Assembly (NCBI GenBank): GCA_948567375.1
Contig: OX419760.1
Span: forward strand, 12,834,001 to 12,898,000
DNA: 64,000 nt
Origin: Lunularia cruciata
Taxonomy: Eukaryota; Streptophyta; Marchantiopsida; Lunulariales; Lunulariaceae
Direction: 5' to 3'
Part shown: positions 1 through 11,398 of the stretch, piece after piece
Position numbering within the stretch: position 1 is the stretch's first letter
Layout: the number at the start of each line of letters is the position of its first letter
Notes under the pieces: generated by a model
What the model was told of the DNA's origin: nothing
Seen by the model: the letters and a program-made list of their open reading frames with translations, nothing else
The model's database searches: none
Made by a program: the position numbers and the translations under genes

Positions 1-599
1 CCAAGGAGGTAGTTTGGACTTAGGTGGTAAAAAGAAGAAGCAAATAGCAATGATCACCATTGCAACTAACCAGCTCACTTTGGTGAAGAGTGCTTCAAGA
101 AGCAAAAAAAATAGGAAGAGGTGCTGCAAAAGGGATCTTTTGGATTGGACTAAGTGCAAATATGGTTTCAAAATTTTCAAGAGCAAGTGTTCTTCATGGC
201 ATTGTACATAATGTTAGTAGAAGAACCTTGGGGTGGATGTATTTGGTGTCTTTGAATCATATCATTTTGTTGACTATTATGTAATTTCAAGGTTACAATA
301 TATGGCTTGAGTGTTGGCCTCGGAGATGGTGATAATTATGAGGTGCAAGATGAAGGTGAAATTCATCTCTAATTTTCTATTGGTGAGATTTGGATCCTCA
401 TTTCACTTTGGTAAATATTGTGTGTGATCAATAAACTTCTAAGTGTTGGGTATCTTACATATGATAGACAAACAATAAGCTTATGTGTAAAAAAATTTAA
501 TATCATAAACTAAAATGAACATATTAAAGCCAAGAGTGATAAAAAGTGAAAAATTTATAAATTACAAGGTAGAGCTCTTGATTCAAACCCTATACTTAG
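1..599. other. Unassigned AT-rich DNA, no recognisable gene
   Basis: Short lysine/arginine-rich reading frames at the left edge (about 14-284) do not resemble any domain I know and are probably chance or decayed copia sequence, since a copia relic follows directly. I see no RNA gene or regulatory motif here. Confidence 0.4.
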
Positions 600-760
600 C
601 ACAATAATAGTTGATAATACCCTATTATGGCAAAGGAGACTTGGCCACTTGCGTCAAATCAAGATGTCCGTCCTTTGTTAAGATACATTGGTTATTGAAG
701 TCCCTTCATTATCATTTGAGTATCATTCTTGTGAGGTTTGCATTGTTGTATTTGGCCTTA
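600..760 (+). pseudogene. Ty1/copia GAG-pre-integrase relic
   Basis: The plus-strand translation shows LLWQRRLGHLRQ followed about 25 residues later by CEVCI. This matches the LWHxRLGH...CxxC signature of the pre-integrase segment that precedes the integrase core in Ty1/copia polyproteins. A TAA stop interrupts the stretch near 688 and no integrase core can be followed downstream, so it is a short non-functional fragment. The neighbours are LTR fragments, not genes. Confidence 0.6.
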
Positions 761-929
761 TTCTTTTTGGAAATACATTATATGAGCTATATATATGCTA
801 AACATTATATCATATGTTGGGTACCTAGTTGTGGAGCCTATGTGTAGGAGGTTGTTTCTAGATCTATCAAGGGTGGTAGTGCACATTTTATTCTCAACCG
901 CTAAGAACTTATATCTCAATTCTCAATCT

Positions 930-1145
930 TTCTTCTATTGGTTAGGAAAAAGGTAACCTAACCTGTCATCATAGCATGTACTTCTAGTTTGCTGGTATGA
1001 TCACTTTTAGCATGATCAAAGAGAAACATACCACTTAAAGAAAGGAAAACTAAGCGCAATGCAATGAATTGCCACATTTTTGCTTTGACTTTTCTAGCTA
1101 ATACTTGTTTAGAAGTTGAATACTTGATCCAAGAGGAGATCAAGC
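930..1145 (-). repeat. LTR family S, inverted 3'-end fragment
   Basis: The reverse complement aligns by eye with the 3' part of the 2.2-kb repeat copies at 26577-28745 and 29961-32139. The shared landmark is a conserved tract around GTGCATGTTATGATGA followed by GGTTAGGTT. It is the only S copy in the window lying in the opposite orientation. Confidence 0.55.
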
Positions 1146-2190
1146 AAACATAGTTAGTTGTTTTGCTTGTAGCAAAATTTCCTAAAGAAGTTCATGTAGC
1201 TACAATTTTAAAATAAGACCTTACCATTCCAAAGGCTATTTTGAAGGAGAATACTCCAAAGAAAACTACCTGAAAGGAGATAGCACCAAAGGAAGATGCA
1301 ACGATTGAGAAAAAAAAAGAGAAATCTTTGTCTCTCCTTTGTGTACTACAAGGTGACATTGTGGATGATTGAGCTTCCGCCAAGGAAAATGCCACCTTCA
1401 AGCAATTATTGAAAGACTATAATTTCTATGAGAAGCAATTTGCCTTTGGCAATTAAATCTGTCAAATTTATGAAGCAAAAAGAATTTCATGCTATTTACC
1501 AAATTGAGTAGGAAGGTTTAGGTTTACTAAAGATTGAAGTGGAAATTTTGGCTATATTAAAAAATCAGTCCTAATTATTCAGGAGTTGGAGTTATTATGA
1601 TTACAAAGGACATTGCTCATAGGCTAGGGTATTTTGAATTTGAACCAACTCCTTGAATCTTATGATTTGCAGATCAAACCCAAAGAGTCCAATGTGTTGA
1701 CCACCATTGGTAGAGTTTACTTTTGATTGAACCTCATTGTCCTTAGGGTAATATCCAAGTCTAAATATTGAATATTGATTTATCTTTTGTCTAATATGTT
1801 GACCACTATTGGTAGAGTTCCCTTTTGATTGAACTATGTTGTTCTTTGGGTAATATCCAAGTCCATATATCCAATATTCATCAAAAGACCTTGGATCTAA
1901 TGCATATGTGATTATTGATTGGTAGTATCACAAATTAAACTGCAAAGACCCAATAGAAGTGAACCAAAAGATGATCACAATAAGCTTGAAGAAGATACCT
2001 CATCTAGAAGAAAATTCCTTGTTAGACATGAGATATACCAATGACTCCTTGGGTTATCTTTGGACAAAGATATTATGAACTATCTAAAGTGCTATAAAGT
2101 TGATAAGGATGAAGAAAATATAGAATTTTAGGCTCAAGGCAATGATCTCAACAATGATAAGTGATTGTTAGAACTTGGCTATGTTGGAGG
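1146..2190. other. Decayed, unassigned sequence with a local tandem duplication
   Basis: No reading frame is open for more than about 70 codons and no domain is recognisable. It lies between an S fragment and a family-Z LTR, so it is probably eroded transposon sequence. Confidence 0.35.
1694..1890. repeat. Two-copy tandem duplication, period about 103 bp
   Basis: A segment beginning TGTTGACCACCATTGGTAGA at 1694 recurs as TGTTGACCACTATTGGTAGA at 1797. Both copies continue through a matching GGTAATATCCAAGTC tract. The copies differ at numerous positions, so the duplication is old. Confidence 0.7.
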
Positions 2191-2194
2191 CAAG

Positions 2195-2780
2195 TGTAAT
2201 GTTTTGAGTGCAAGAGAAACCCCAAGAGAAAAAAAGGTTTCATTCCTCAATACTCCGATGCCCCAAAGGAACACCTTGTCTTTATTATATAGCAAAGAAG
2301 ATCCACTCAAAGAGAGCTACACCCTTAGATCAAATATATGGATTGGTGACATGTTAGCAACCTCCACCTTTAGATTAGCTATATGGATTTGTGACATGTT
2401 GATTCTTGTCCTATTTGTTGGTCAAACAAGTTTGACCAAAGGGAATCTTTGGAGAATCTTCATATAAGAAGCTTAGAACAACATGGGCGAGGTACCATTG
2501 GAAAGATCTTGATGAGACAAACAAGGAGGAAAAAAAGCCAATGCCCAATATTCTCCAAGGGCAAGGAAGATTCTATTTTGAGGCCCAATTCATTTGTTTA
2601 GACCTCCAAAATTGACTCTAAATTTTCCATTTTTCTTGGCCTTTGCTCTATTAGTAGAAGTACTCTTTTGGTGACACCTCTATCTGATCTACTTAGACCA
2701 TCATATATAAAATCCCTAAAGATATTACCAAGCCAATTTACACGTCTAGATAATCTGTCTAGCTAATGGTATTATAATGA
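2195..2780 (+). repeat. LTR family Z, copy 1
   Basis: This begins TGTAATGTTTTGAG. It aligns with the reverse complement of the LTR at 42358-43115 over most of its length, including ATGCCCCAAAGGA, TTTATTATATA, GGTGACATGT, TTGGTCAAACAAG and CTATTAGTAGAAG. The TATA-like TTATTATATA near 2280 fits a promoter inside the LTR. A gypsy RT relic on the same strand starts about 280 bp downstream with no recognisable gag between, so either gag was deleted or the two are unrelated. Confidence 0.65.
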
Positions 2781-3059
2781 GCCATGTAAGTTAAATTGAG
2801 GGAATTATAAATGTAGATAATTGTCAAGATATCATTTTGGTAAAAGAGCAAAGTGCTAAAGATTTCAAAGTATGTATATTTTGATGAGTACAAAGTATAT
2901 GCTTCTCTATTTGACAAGTTCCAATTTTGTCTTTGCATGGAAGATTGAGCAAATGCCATGCATTCCTCAACAATTTGAGGAAAAAATGATTTGGTGAAGG
3001 CAGCTATACTTTTTTTGCAAAGATAATACAAATTAAACTCAAAGTTCTCCTTGTTGGTG

Positions 3060-4260
3060 AAAGACAAAATTGACAAGTATCTTTAGGTTGGATCAATTTT
3101 CAAATTCTTAGTAGCAAATGAGTCCTTCTTTTTGTAATTATACCAAAGAAGAAGACATGTAAGATCCAAAGATTTCAAGACTTCAAAAGACTAAATGAAA
3201 TCAAAAAGAAGGATCACCACTATAATTATGGATGCAATTCTAGATCAAGTGGCTAGACATACTTATTATAGCTTCATGGTTTGATTTTTTAGATACAATC
3301 AAGTATCAATTTGTGAAGAAGATAAAGATAAGAACACCTTTATGACTGATTGTGAAACTTATACATGTAACCAAATACCATTTAGTTTGTGTAAACCCAT
3401 GACATTCCAAAAGGATGATGAATGCCTTATTCAAGAATTTTCTTTGGAAGTTCATGGAGGTATGCATAGATAATTTTTGTGTCTTTGGCCAAAGGGAGGA
3501 TCACCTCCATTTCTTGTGACAAACCTTTAAACAATGCTGTGCCATAGGCTTGTCTCTTCACCTAATGAAGTGCTTCTTTGTCATGACTAAAGGAATATTG
3601 CTTGGACATCAAGTGTTTGGAAGAGGAAATGAGGTAGAAATTGAGAAGAAAAAAATCATCAAGGCCCTTGAGGTTCCAAAAACATAAGAAAACTTTGTGC
3701 ATTTCTTTGCAATGTGGAATACTGCCAAATATTTTTTGTGAATTATGCAATTATTGTGGCACACTTAAAAAGTTACTCAGGAAGTCAAAAGAATATTTAT
3801 GGAAAAAGGACTAGCAAGGAGCCTTTGTTGCATTGAAGACAAAATTGGTTGGAGTATCGGTTATGAGAGCATCTGATTGGAAATATATTTTTCAAGTGTA
3901 TATGGATACTTCATTGGTGGTTATTTAAGTTGTAGTTAGAAGGATGACTACAAGCAGAATTATCCTATATACTATGTAAATATATAGTTGTCTACTCCTA
4001 AAAGAAATTATTCCACAATAGAGAGTGAAGCTTTGAGCATGGTGTGTGCCTATAAGTAAATTTTCCATTATCTCTTGGATCACAAATTTGTATTTCACAT
4101 TGACTATCATGCCTTGTAACACTTAGTGAGGAAGGAAATTTTTTTTGGAAGAATAGCAAGATGGATTTCCTATTGCAAGAATTCACATATACAATTTAAG
4201 TAATGAAAGCAGTTCATCATGAGAATGCAGACTTCTTATAGAATCAAATCAAAAAGCAAT
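3060..4260 (+). pseudogene. Ty3/gypsy reverse transcriptase-RNase H relic
   Basis: Read across several frames, the plus strand follows the gypsy RT order. First comes a PKKKTCKIQRFQDFKRLNE-like segment (about 3140-3200). Next is ILDQVARHTYYSFM...YNQVSI (about 3240-3320), the region around the first catalytic Asp, then IPFSLCKPMTFQK (about 3380-3415), equivalent to MPFGLCNAPATFQ. A connection segment with LGHQVF follows near 3600, and RNase H-like sequence runs to about 4260. Stops and frameshifts are frequent, so the copy is dead. No integrase can be followed downstream. Only the RT signature is firm. Confidence 0.7.
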
Positions 4261-5984
4261 TTGAGGACTTGAAAGACAATTTTCTAGACAAAAATATCTT
4301 TAAACTAAAAATTTCATGAGGTACTAGTTACTTGGAAAAATAAAGATACCTTTGTCAGGTGGCATCAAGATATAATGATACAAAGAGTAGAGAAATTAGT
4401 GAGAATGGAAAAATTAATGAGATGAAAATACAATATTTTCCTCATATAGGGTTGCCCTTTGGATTGATCTAACTTGAATATTTTTAATCTTTGGTCTTGA
4501 ATTGTAGAATTTAATGGTTGATATTAGTTATAGATTCAACTTATATCAACTAAAATTAATTAGACAAACTTCATATAATATAAGTACATGATCTATAAAG
4601 ATTTTTATTACAAGTCCAAGATCCTTCTATTTATTTTTTTGTTCAATTTCTACATACTAATTTTACATCTAGTGAGATTATCAAAGGATATTCTTATTTT
4701 TTTTCTAGTATCTTTGGAGATCCTACAACATCATCCTTGTATAAAATTTAGATCCAATATGCAAGAGTAGTTTTAGATAGATAGGATAAGGAGGAAAATT
4801 TAAGATCCAATATCAACAACAAGGATTGTGTGTCACACTTAGTATATATGGATGCATCTACAAGTCACCAAGGAAGCATTAGGAATTATTACAACAAATA
4901 CAAATGACAAATTTTAGGACATGGTCTCCATAATTTTAAGAAGACTTTACCGGGAAGAATATAAAATACAATCCACAAAATGTGAATATTTATACAGTAG
5001 GCTCAATATCTCAGTGTCTCCAATGTGTTAGTTGATTTTGGTATATTTTAGAGTGTCAATCCAAATGCTGGGGGATTATCAACTCCTTTGCTTGGCAATA
5101 AAGGACAAGGTAAAAGCATGATTTGTATAAGTTAGCAACAACAAATTAATACAAGAAGCAAGTTGTAAAACATCCATATGATTGGCATTTTACCCATGGC
5201 TAAACCAAATTTTTAGACTACAACAACAGTTTTACCTAGTGTGGAATTGAGACCTATGTTTCAACCTTTAAAAAAGGTTATAAAACCTTCTTCATGCAAA
5301 TTTGGTAGTGATAGTGATTCCAAATCCTTGTAATATGACATTTCACCAAAAAATACACCTATATATGCTCTCTCCTTCTCCATCACTATATCACAAAGTC
5401 CAATGTGTTCAACAAATTTCTCCTAACATACCTTCCAGTCAAATTGAAGAAGACTTTCTCTTCAAACCAACCTGATTTTAATTCTTGCCTTCTCTTCCTC
5501 AAATTTGTGAATTTTTTTTTGTCTCTTCCAGCTCACAATTTTTGAGTTTTTCCTTTCACTTTTGCCAATGTGGCCTTGTCACGCCTCACCTTTCCTCAAG
5601 AGTGCAATTTTTTTCTATTTTCTACCTATATTAGGGAGAAAGAAGCATATTATATGTTTAGGTAAGAAACCACTCAATATATTAGTATTTAGCTTCATCC
5701 TCATGTATGCCACGTTATGAAGGGGACTGCTTTGATGAATTTTCCGCCATCAACATTCAACTTGGAATTTTGTCATCTCTCAAGAGGAATTTTGTTGCAT
5801 GCACTTCAAGGCTAATATCTTTGTGGTTATATGTCCAAATGGAGAGGTCTTTATCTTGATAGAATTGGTTTCTCAAGGGCGTTCCATTGACACCAAAAGC
5901 ATAGTGTTTCAAGGCATGTAGTAAAAGGTATGACCATATGAAGTTACAACCACATGGACTTTATACATGACCCTCATTTTGGAT
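4261..5984. other. Unassigned AT-rich DNA
   Basis: No domain, RNA gene or repeat shared with the rest of the window was found. A GCTGGGGGATTAT tract near 5070 resembles the polypurine tract plus integrase C-terminus of a plus-strand gypsy, which would fit the relic at 3060-4260, but no TG-initiated LTR follows clearly. Confidence 0.3.
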
Positions 5985-6640
5985 CTCATTTCCAACCTCG
6001 CACTAAATATACTTGTACTTGTCTCCAACCTTGTAATCCTTATAATAATATTTTTTTTTTGACCTCATATTAATTGTACTTGTACTTTTTTCCAATCTTG
6101 TACTAATTATACAAGTACTTGTTTCCAACCTTGTACTAATGATACAAGTACTTATTTCCAATCTTTTACTCATTTCCAACCTTGTACTGATTGTACTCAT
6201 ACTTGTTTCCAACCTTCTTTCTAAATTTTTACTCCTTGTATTGTACTTGTCTCAAACCTCGTACTCATATCTCATTATCTTGTACCTTGTACCTTCTACA
6301 TGGACCTCATCCTTCATACTTTGTCCTTCATTTCCCATACTCATATCTTGTCTCAAACCTCATACTCAGACCTTCTATTCAACCTTGTACTCATACTTGT
6401 CTCAAACATTGTACTCATACCTTATTTCATACCTTGTACGTGGACATCATCTCATCCTCTTGTACACAAACCTCATCTTGTTTCTTGGACCTTGTTATCT
6501 TGTTCTTTGTATCGTGGACCTCATCTCTCATACTTCATCTTTTAGATGAAGTATGAGAGATGAGGTCCACAATGTACTTCATATCTCATACCTCTTATCT
6601 CACGATGTATTTCATATCTCATACCTCTTATCTCATACAT
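5985..6640. repeat. Low-complexity minisatellite-like tract
   Basis: The tract is made of degenerate repeats of CTTGTACT, CATACTTGT, CTCAAACCT and GACCTCAT, pyrimidine-rich on the plus strand. Long open frames here are low-complexity artefacts. At its right end a 34-bp unit containing TTTCATATCTCATACCTCTT is present twice in tandem (about 6573-6640). Confidence 0.75.
6514..6570. repeat. Perfect 27-bp inverted repeat with a 3-nt loop
   Basis: Bases 6514-6540 are exactly complementary to 6544-6570, separated only by TTT at 6541-6543. Each arm contains GGACCTCATCTCTCATAC or its complement. As RNA or single-stranded DNA it would form a long uninterrupted hairpin. It lies within the low-complexity tract, where the same words occur singly, so it may have arisen by a local inverted duplication. 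Confidence 0.95.
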
Positions 6641-6759
6641 TCAAACTTGCAAAGGAATGGGTAGTTTGTCACAATGCCATGAGTTTGTATCAATGATGAG
6701 TAACAACCAAAACAACTTCATACAAAATGACAGGTGGCTAACTTTGTTAAAAAAAGTAA

Positions 6760-7134
6760 GTGTCATCTCTCATATATAGGATAGTGTAGTTTTTGTAGTT
6801 TTAGTACAAGAAATTTTGTATCTATACAAATGTTGTACAAATTTAGTTAGGATATGATACAAAGATATTGTGTTATGATTGTCACCAAACACTTGATTGA
6901 AGGTCCAATTTAATAGTACAAAGGAAATGCATGCACCATGGTAGACACAAGAAAATACATGGTTCAACTCATTGAGGCTATGTCCATGGGAACACACTAG
7001 TAGATTTATTGATAGTGAGACTAATGTGTCACAAAGAGCTTCTACTAGCTCTCTTATATAGTAGTCCAGCCCTAGTCTAACTAACCATAGTCAAACTAAC
7101 TGGAGTTACTTAAGACCTGAGTTAACTCCTAACA
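6760..7134 (-). repeat. Ty1/copia-type LTR (3' LTR, minus strand)
   Basis: On the minus strand the LTR begins TGTTAGGAGTTAACTC at 7134, directly after a polypurine tract. Within it lie a TATA-like CTATATAAGAG (about 7053-7063) and a polyadenylation-like CAATAAATC near 7000. These are followed by the CCATGGACATAG...AACCATG tract typical of copia LTR 3' halves. The TG start, polypurine tract and promoter spacing together are persuasive. The exact right-hand end in element orientation (near 6760) is uncertain. Confidence 0.7.
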
Positions 7135-7147
7135 ATCTCCTCCTTGA
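7135..7147 (-). promoter_or_regulatory. Polypurine tract of the copia LTR
   Basis: The minus strand reads TCAAGGAGGAGAT immediately before the LTR start TGTTAG. This is the classical copia plus-strand primer arrangement. Confidence 0.7.
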
Positions 7148-9217
7148 CTCATGTCTTTTGGGTCTTTCCCTTAACCTCTATAACATATATGATTACTCTA
7201 TGGGGAGTCCTAGAAGGAAACCTAAGGTCCCTTTATAAACTAGAGTTAACCAGAATTAAGCCAAAGCCTAAACATGATAGAGTAAAATCATATATAAATA
7301 ACCTAATTGCTAGTCTACTCTACTTGTACCCATATGCAACACCTGCAATTTGGCACAATGTCTCAAAATTTTTCCAAAAGAATGTGTGTGTCTACTCTTT
7401 GTATGAATCTACATACTTAGTCACTTAGTTGTGAGGAATCTTGGCATGGAGGCATAAGCACTGGAGTGAGGAAATCATTTTTTTGGAACTAGAGGATAGA
7501 TCTTTAGGTGGTCTATATAGGTAAATGATGATATTCTAATGGACCTTTATAAGCCTAGATATCATTAAGTAACACAAATTAGGAGACCAAGTAGCATGAG
7601 CAATTCTAGTCTCATATAAAGTAGTGATTTTTTGGAAAGGTGGTGCTTATGTCAATTTTTTGTCATCAGAGTGATTGGACCCTTGGAAGATCTTACTCTT
7701 TTTAGTTTGCACATTATAGGACACTATTTGGGAGACATCCTCATATTGGCAATCTAGTACAACACAAACTTTGTAATGTGATTGTGGATATACTTATAAA
7801 TGTACTTATAAATGTCTTGATGGTGGTCATTAGCAATTTTGTTGGGCAATGAGGAAGGTGAAGAAATTTTATGGTGAAGTGACCTTCATTACAAATGAAC
7901 CATCACAATCAAGAATCCTATCTTTGATTTAATCTATTGTGAATGTGATTATTGATGATTTGCAATGCACTAGTGGTGGTGACTCTACACTCTTTTGGGA
8001 ATGACTATGCCCTAGAGGTTAAATACAAAGCAATAGATTGTCTCACAATGACACAATATCTTCATTTTTAGTCATTTCCAACATGTATCATTGAGAGAAT
8101 GACTTGTTCTTACCATTTATTAGTACATTGACATTGGGTTGTCTCATGCCTGACATGAAAAAGAAGAGGAGTCAAGGCACCTTTTTTATCCATCCATTTT
8201 TGATTCTAGTTGACAATGATAAACTTGCATTTTGTTTCCTTTTTCATTGGGTGGATCTTTTGCTTTAATAGCAAGAAGTAACCACAACTCTACTAAAAAT
8301 AATACTTTTTCTCTTCTTTTTTTGATTATAAAGATAATGCCAGAGTATCACATATGGGTCTTTTTTGAATCTGAATCTTTAACACACTCCTTCCAATCAA
8401 TGAGAAGAGGAATCTTCTCCTCTACTATAAAGAGTTAGTCTATGTAAACTATATGTTTGAACCGTCTTAAGCAAAAACAAAATATCGTTGGCCAAGTCTA
8501 ATTGATAAAAAATTTACCAAAAATATATCTTAAATTAATTTGGTAAAGGCTAAAAGGGTATATTGTTCTACCAAGCTTAGTTTGAGCTTTGTAAACTCTA
8601 ACTTCCTTGCATCAAGAAGTTGTACTAAATGAAAACAAAATATACCTTACAATTTTTTATGGTATTGACAAGTCATATAAGCATTGGTGTGTACTTAATT
8701 ACTCAAGAATATAAGTATTGGGGGGTTCCAAAAATGGGTTTCCAAGTTCACACAAAAGAATGATGGGATCTCTAGAAACTACATAAAAGGCACAAGGAGT
8801 ACTTGGGTTTTACAAGCAATATCTGTAGCCCAATAAAATTTTAGAGGTTACCTTTTTCATTTCTCATAAATTTTTATGGTGGTTCATAACCTCTAGAACT
8901 CCTTTGGAAAATATAGGCCACAATTTTCCAGAAACAAAAATGATATGATATGGTGAACTTTTAGGGTTTAGTTATTAAAACACCCACTTCTTTTTATAGG
9001 TACTCATTAAATAATTTTTATGTTTTCTTTTGAGTACTCATAAATAACCCATCAATAGCATTTTTGAAATGCACAATTGGACTTCAAAGTAGGGACAATT
9101 AGTTTCCACTTAGCAACTCTAAAGCAAAGACATTACAATTAGGTAGAGACTTAAACAATAAATAATATCACCTCCAAGAGATTTATTATGGTAAACTCCT
9201 AAGATTCACATACCATA
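7148..9217. other. Unassigned sequence upstream of the copia LTR
   Basis: By position this should hold the 3' part of the copia internal region on the minus strand, but I could not recognise RT or RNase H motifs. No open frame exceeds about 95 codons. Confidence 0.3.
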
Positions 9218-9720
9218 CTAGTAGTTTATATTTGAGCACTTTTGACAAGAGTTTACACTTTGAGTAGTTCTTGATTGAGTTATAAATAATTGTGTTAAGG
9301 CAAGATGGATGACTATGATTGACAAATACAAAATTAATGATCCAACCTTTTGGATGGCAGGTAGTGCTTGTTCCATTGTCAAATTTTGAACCTTCTTTTG
9401 AAATTGGAGAATCCTTTCCTTGAAAGTTGTCTTCTCAATTATTGCAATCTTCTCTACGTTCAACTTTTCTTCTTGATGTGTGTCCAATTGCTTCAAGTCT
9501 TCATCAGGTTTTTAATTGCTTTGGATTTTGTCTTCTCCTAAAGGTATGTACTATGAAGATTGGCCAACTCTCTCTCAAGATTGGTTACCTTGAGTGTACT
9601 TTAGGGCTCATTCTTCACATGCTTTAAATTTATATTCTTCAGGGTATTTATTTCCTCTTGCAATGCGATTGATTTGGCACCTTGCTTCTTTACTCTTCTC
9701 AAAAGTAAAGAATCTTTCTC
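9218..9720 (-). pseudogene. Unknown coiled-coil-like reading frame relic
   Basis: The minus strand is open for 92 codons at 9218-9496 and continues with stops to about 9720. Its composition is rich in Lys, Glu and Gln with heptad-like spacing, for example KTTFKERILQFQKKVQNLTM. This could be part of a transposon gag or coiled-coil protein. I do not recognise a family. It lies just left of LTR X. Confidence 0.3.
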
Positions 9721-9739
9721 TTGAAAGTCTTTGCTTCCA

Positions 9740-10200
9740 TGTAAAAGATCAAGAAGAGAAATAGGAAAATGGAAGACTGGAGTGGAAGATCACATTGGTA
9801 CTCTTAAGTAAAGGAAACTCCAAATGCCTAGCATGAGCTTGGGCTTTGGTATTTATAATGAATCAACAAAAGGTTCTTAAGAAGCTTCCAAAGAAGCTTC
9901 TCCTTCTAAGCCACCTTCTTGGAGTGCAAGCTAAGCTACCCTAGAAGCTATCAAGGAAGCTTCCTACTCAAAGCCACCTACTTGGTGTACTAGCTAGCCG
10001 TCAGCTTGACATACAAGTTACTCTACCCTAGGAAATTTCATAGAATATTCTTGTTGTGTACTTCTAGAACATTCTACCCACAAGCTTTTTTGATGCTTCC
10101 ACATATTTTTAGGCTATTTATACTTCTTTTTACTATATTTAGCTTAGACTACTAACTCATTAGCTTCTACCAACTTATTTACTAACTCCATATTATTACA
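9740..10200 (-). repeat. LTR family X, copy 1 (chromovirus 3' LTR)
   Basis: On the minus strand it runs from TGTAATAATATGGAG at 10200 to TCTTTTACA at 9740, giving TG...CA ends and about 461 bp. It follows a polypurine tract and a chromodomain relic. It aligns with the copy at 60240-60749 and with both arms of the inverted repeat at 49800-50402. It contains repeated AAGCTTC words. Confidence 0.75.
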
Positions 10201-10212
10201 TATTCCCTTGTT
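10201..10212 (-). promoter_or_regulatory. Polypurine tract of LTR X
   Basis: The minus strand reads AACAAGGGAATA immediately before TGTAATAATATGG. The homologous copy at 60750-60760 has GTGAGGGAATA in the same place. Confidence 0.6.
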
Positions 10213-10665
10213 GTTAGTTGGTGATGTCCTCATCACTATGGAATATTTAAACTCCTATAGTGTTGTTTATGCATTATGGATATGAGAGAGAGGCTCCCAT
10301 GTAGCATAATGATGGGGAATCCTTTCCAAAGGACCTTATATTCAATGTGTTGTTGGTGGCCACATTGGATATCGTTATGTGCAAGTATATAATCAACTTC
10401 ATATTCCTCATGATCATTGATAAGGATAGGAAGAGGTGGAGGAGGTTAGACACAAGTAGAAAAGAAAGATATCTTAGAAACAAAGAGTTTTAAATGTGAA
10501 ACATGGAAGACAAGATGGATCTACATATGATTAGGGATAGCAAGTCAGTAGGCAATGGGAGAAATGATCTAAGTAATCTCAGATAGACCTATCCAATTGG
10601 GAGCAAGTTTACGGACTTGGGTATTGAGTGGGTCTCATGTGGGAATCATGTGGGCCAAACTAGTC
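10213..10665 (-). pseudogene. Chromovirus integrase C-terminus and chromodomain relic
   Basis: Minus-strand translation shows an integrase tail with KLAPNWIG and HLVFHVSHLKLF (about 10640-10470), then a proline-rich spacer. The chromodomain follows with EEYEVDYIL (about 10410-10385) and HIEYKVLWKGFP (about 10355-10320). After a frameshift comes ATWEPLSHI. This is the standard YEVE...YLVKWKG...TWEP chromodomain of Ty3/gypsy chromoviruses, which binds histone H3 marks. The polypurine tract and LTR X follow directly. The upstream pol has been cut off at about 10666 by repeat W. Confidence 0.8.
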
Positions 10666-10667
10666 CC

Positions 10668-11398
10668 ATAGTGGAGAGATAGTGGACTATGTGACATAAG
10701 GAAGGTGACTTATGCAGCCTTATGCACAATTGGGCTTCAATGTGGCTTGGGGAGGGGTGGTAGTTGGACTTTTGTAGTCAAGTTTTTCCTCATTGGGGAA
10801 CAAGAAATTCCCATAGACACTTACCTTGGAGATGGTTCAAGAGTCTATCACCTCCTTCAACCTTTTGTAATATCTCACTGATCCTTAGAATAGACAATGA
10901 TAAGGAGAAAGCTTATGAGGAGGGACAAGGAGTATTATTCCATAAACAAAATTACACTAACTCCAACATTGCCATACATTCAATCACCTATTTGCAACAA
11001 TCATATGAAATTCTCCTTTTTATTGCCTTTCAATGGATTGAACCTTCTTTACTACAATTATAAATATAGTGTATGTTTGATGTTTGATAGCCAATCTTGT
11101 AGTCCCTTATTACTATGTGTCCATAAAATGAGCCCAATCTCTTGGAAATTTAAGAAAACTAACATGTGCCTATGAAGTTCTATCTCTCTTAAGTATCTAC
11201 GTTACCTTTAAAAAGAATTTTAATCTAGCCTTAATTGCTTTGCCTATAGTAGGTAGCCGTTGCACTTCATGCTTCTTCTATCCCCTTCATTAGATGTTTT
11301 CCTAGATAATCATAGTCTAACATGATAGTGTACTATTGGTTCTTTTTTACAATCCTAAATTAGGACTTCTTGCTGATGGGTTCTTGCCTTTTGCTTCA
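10668..11398 (-). repeat. LTR-like repeat family W, copy 1
   Basis: The segment aligns by eye with 43120-43892. Shared landmarks are AGTGGAGAGATA, CATAAGGAAGGTGACTTA, CACTTACCTTGGAGATGGTT, TAGATGTTTTCCTAGATAATC and TCTTGCCTTTTGCT. In minus orientation both copies begin TG(A/G)AGCAAAAGGCAAGAA. Each sits inside coding sequence of another gypsy, as expected for a solo LTR, but the opposite end is not clearly CA and no target duplication was confirmed. Confidence 0.6.

Noticed and set aside
6139..6556. Overlapping frames of 80-136 codons on the plus strand
   Set aside because: They translate a low-complexity pyrimidine-rich repeat in all three frames; not protein-like.
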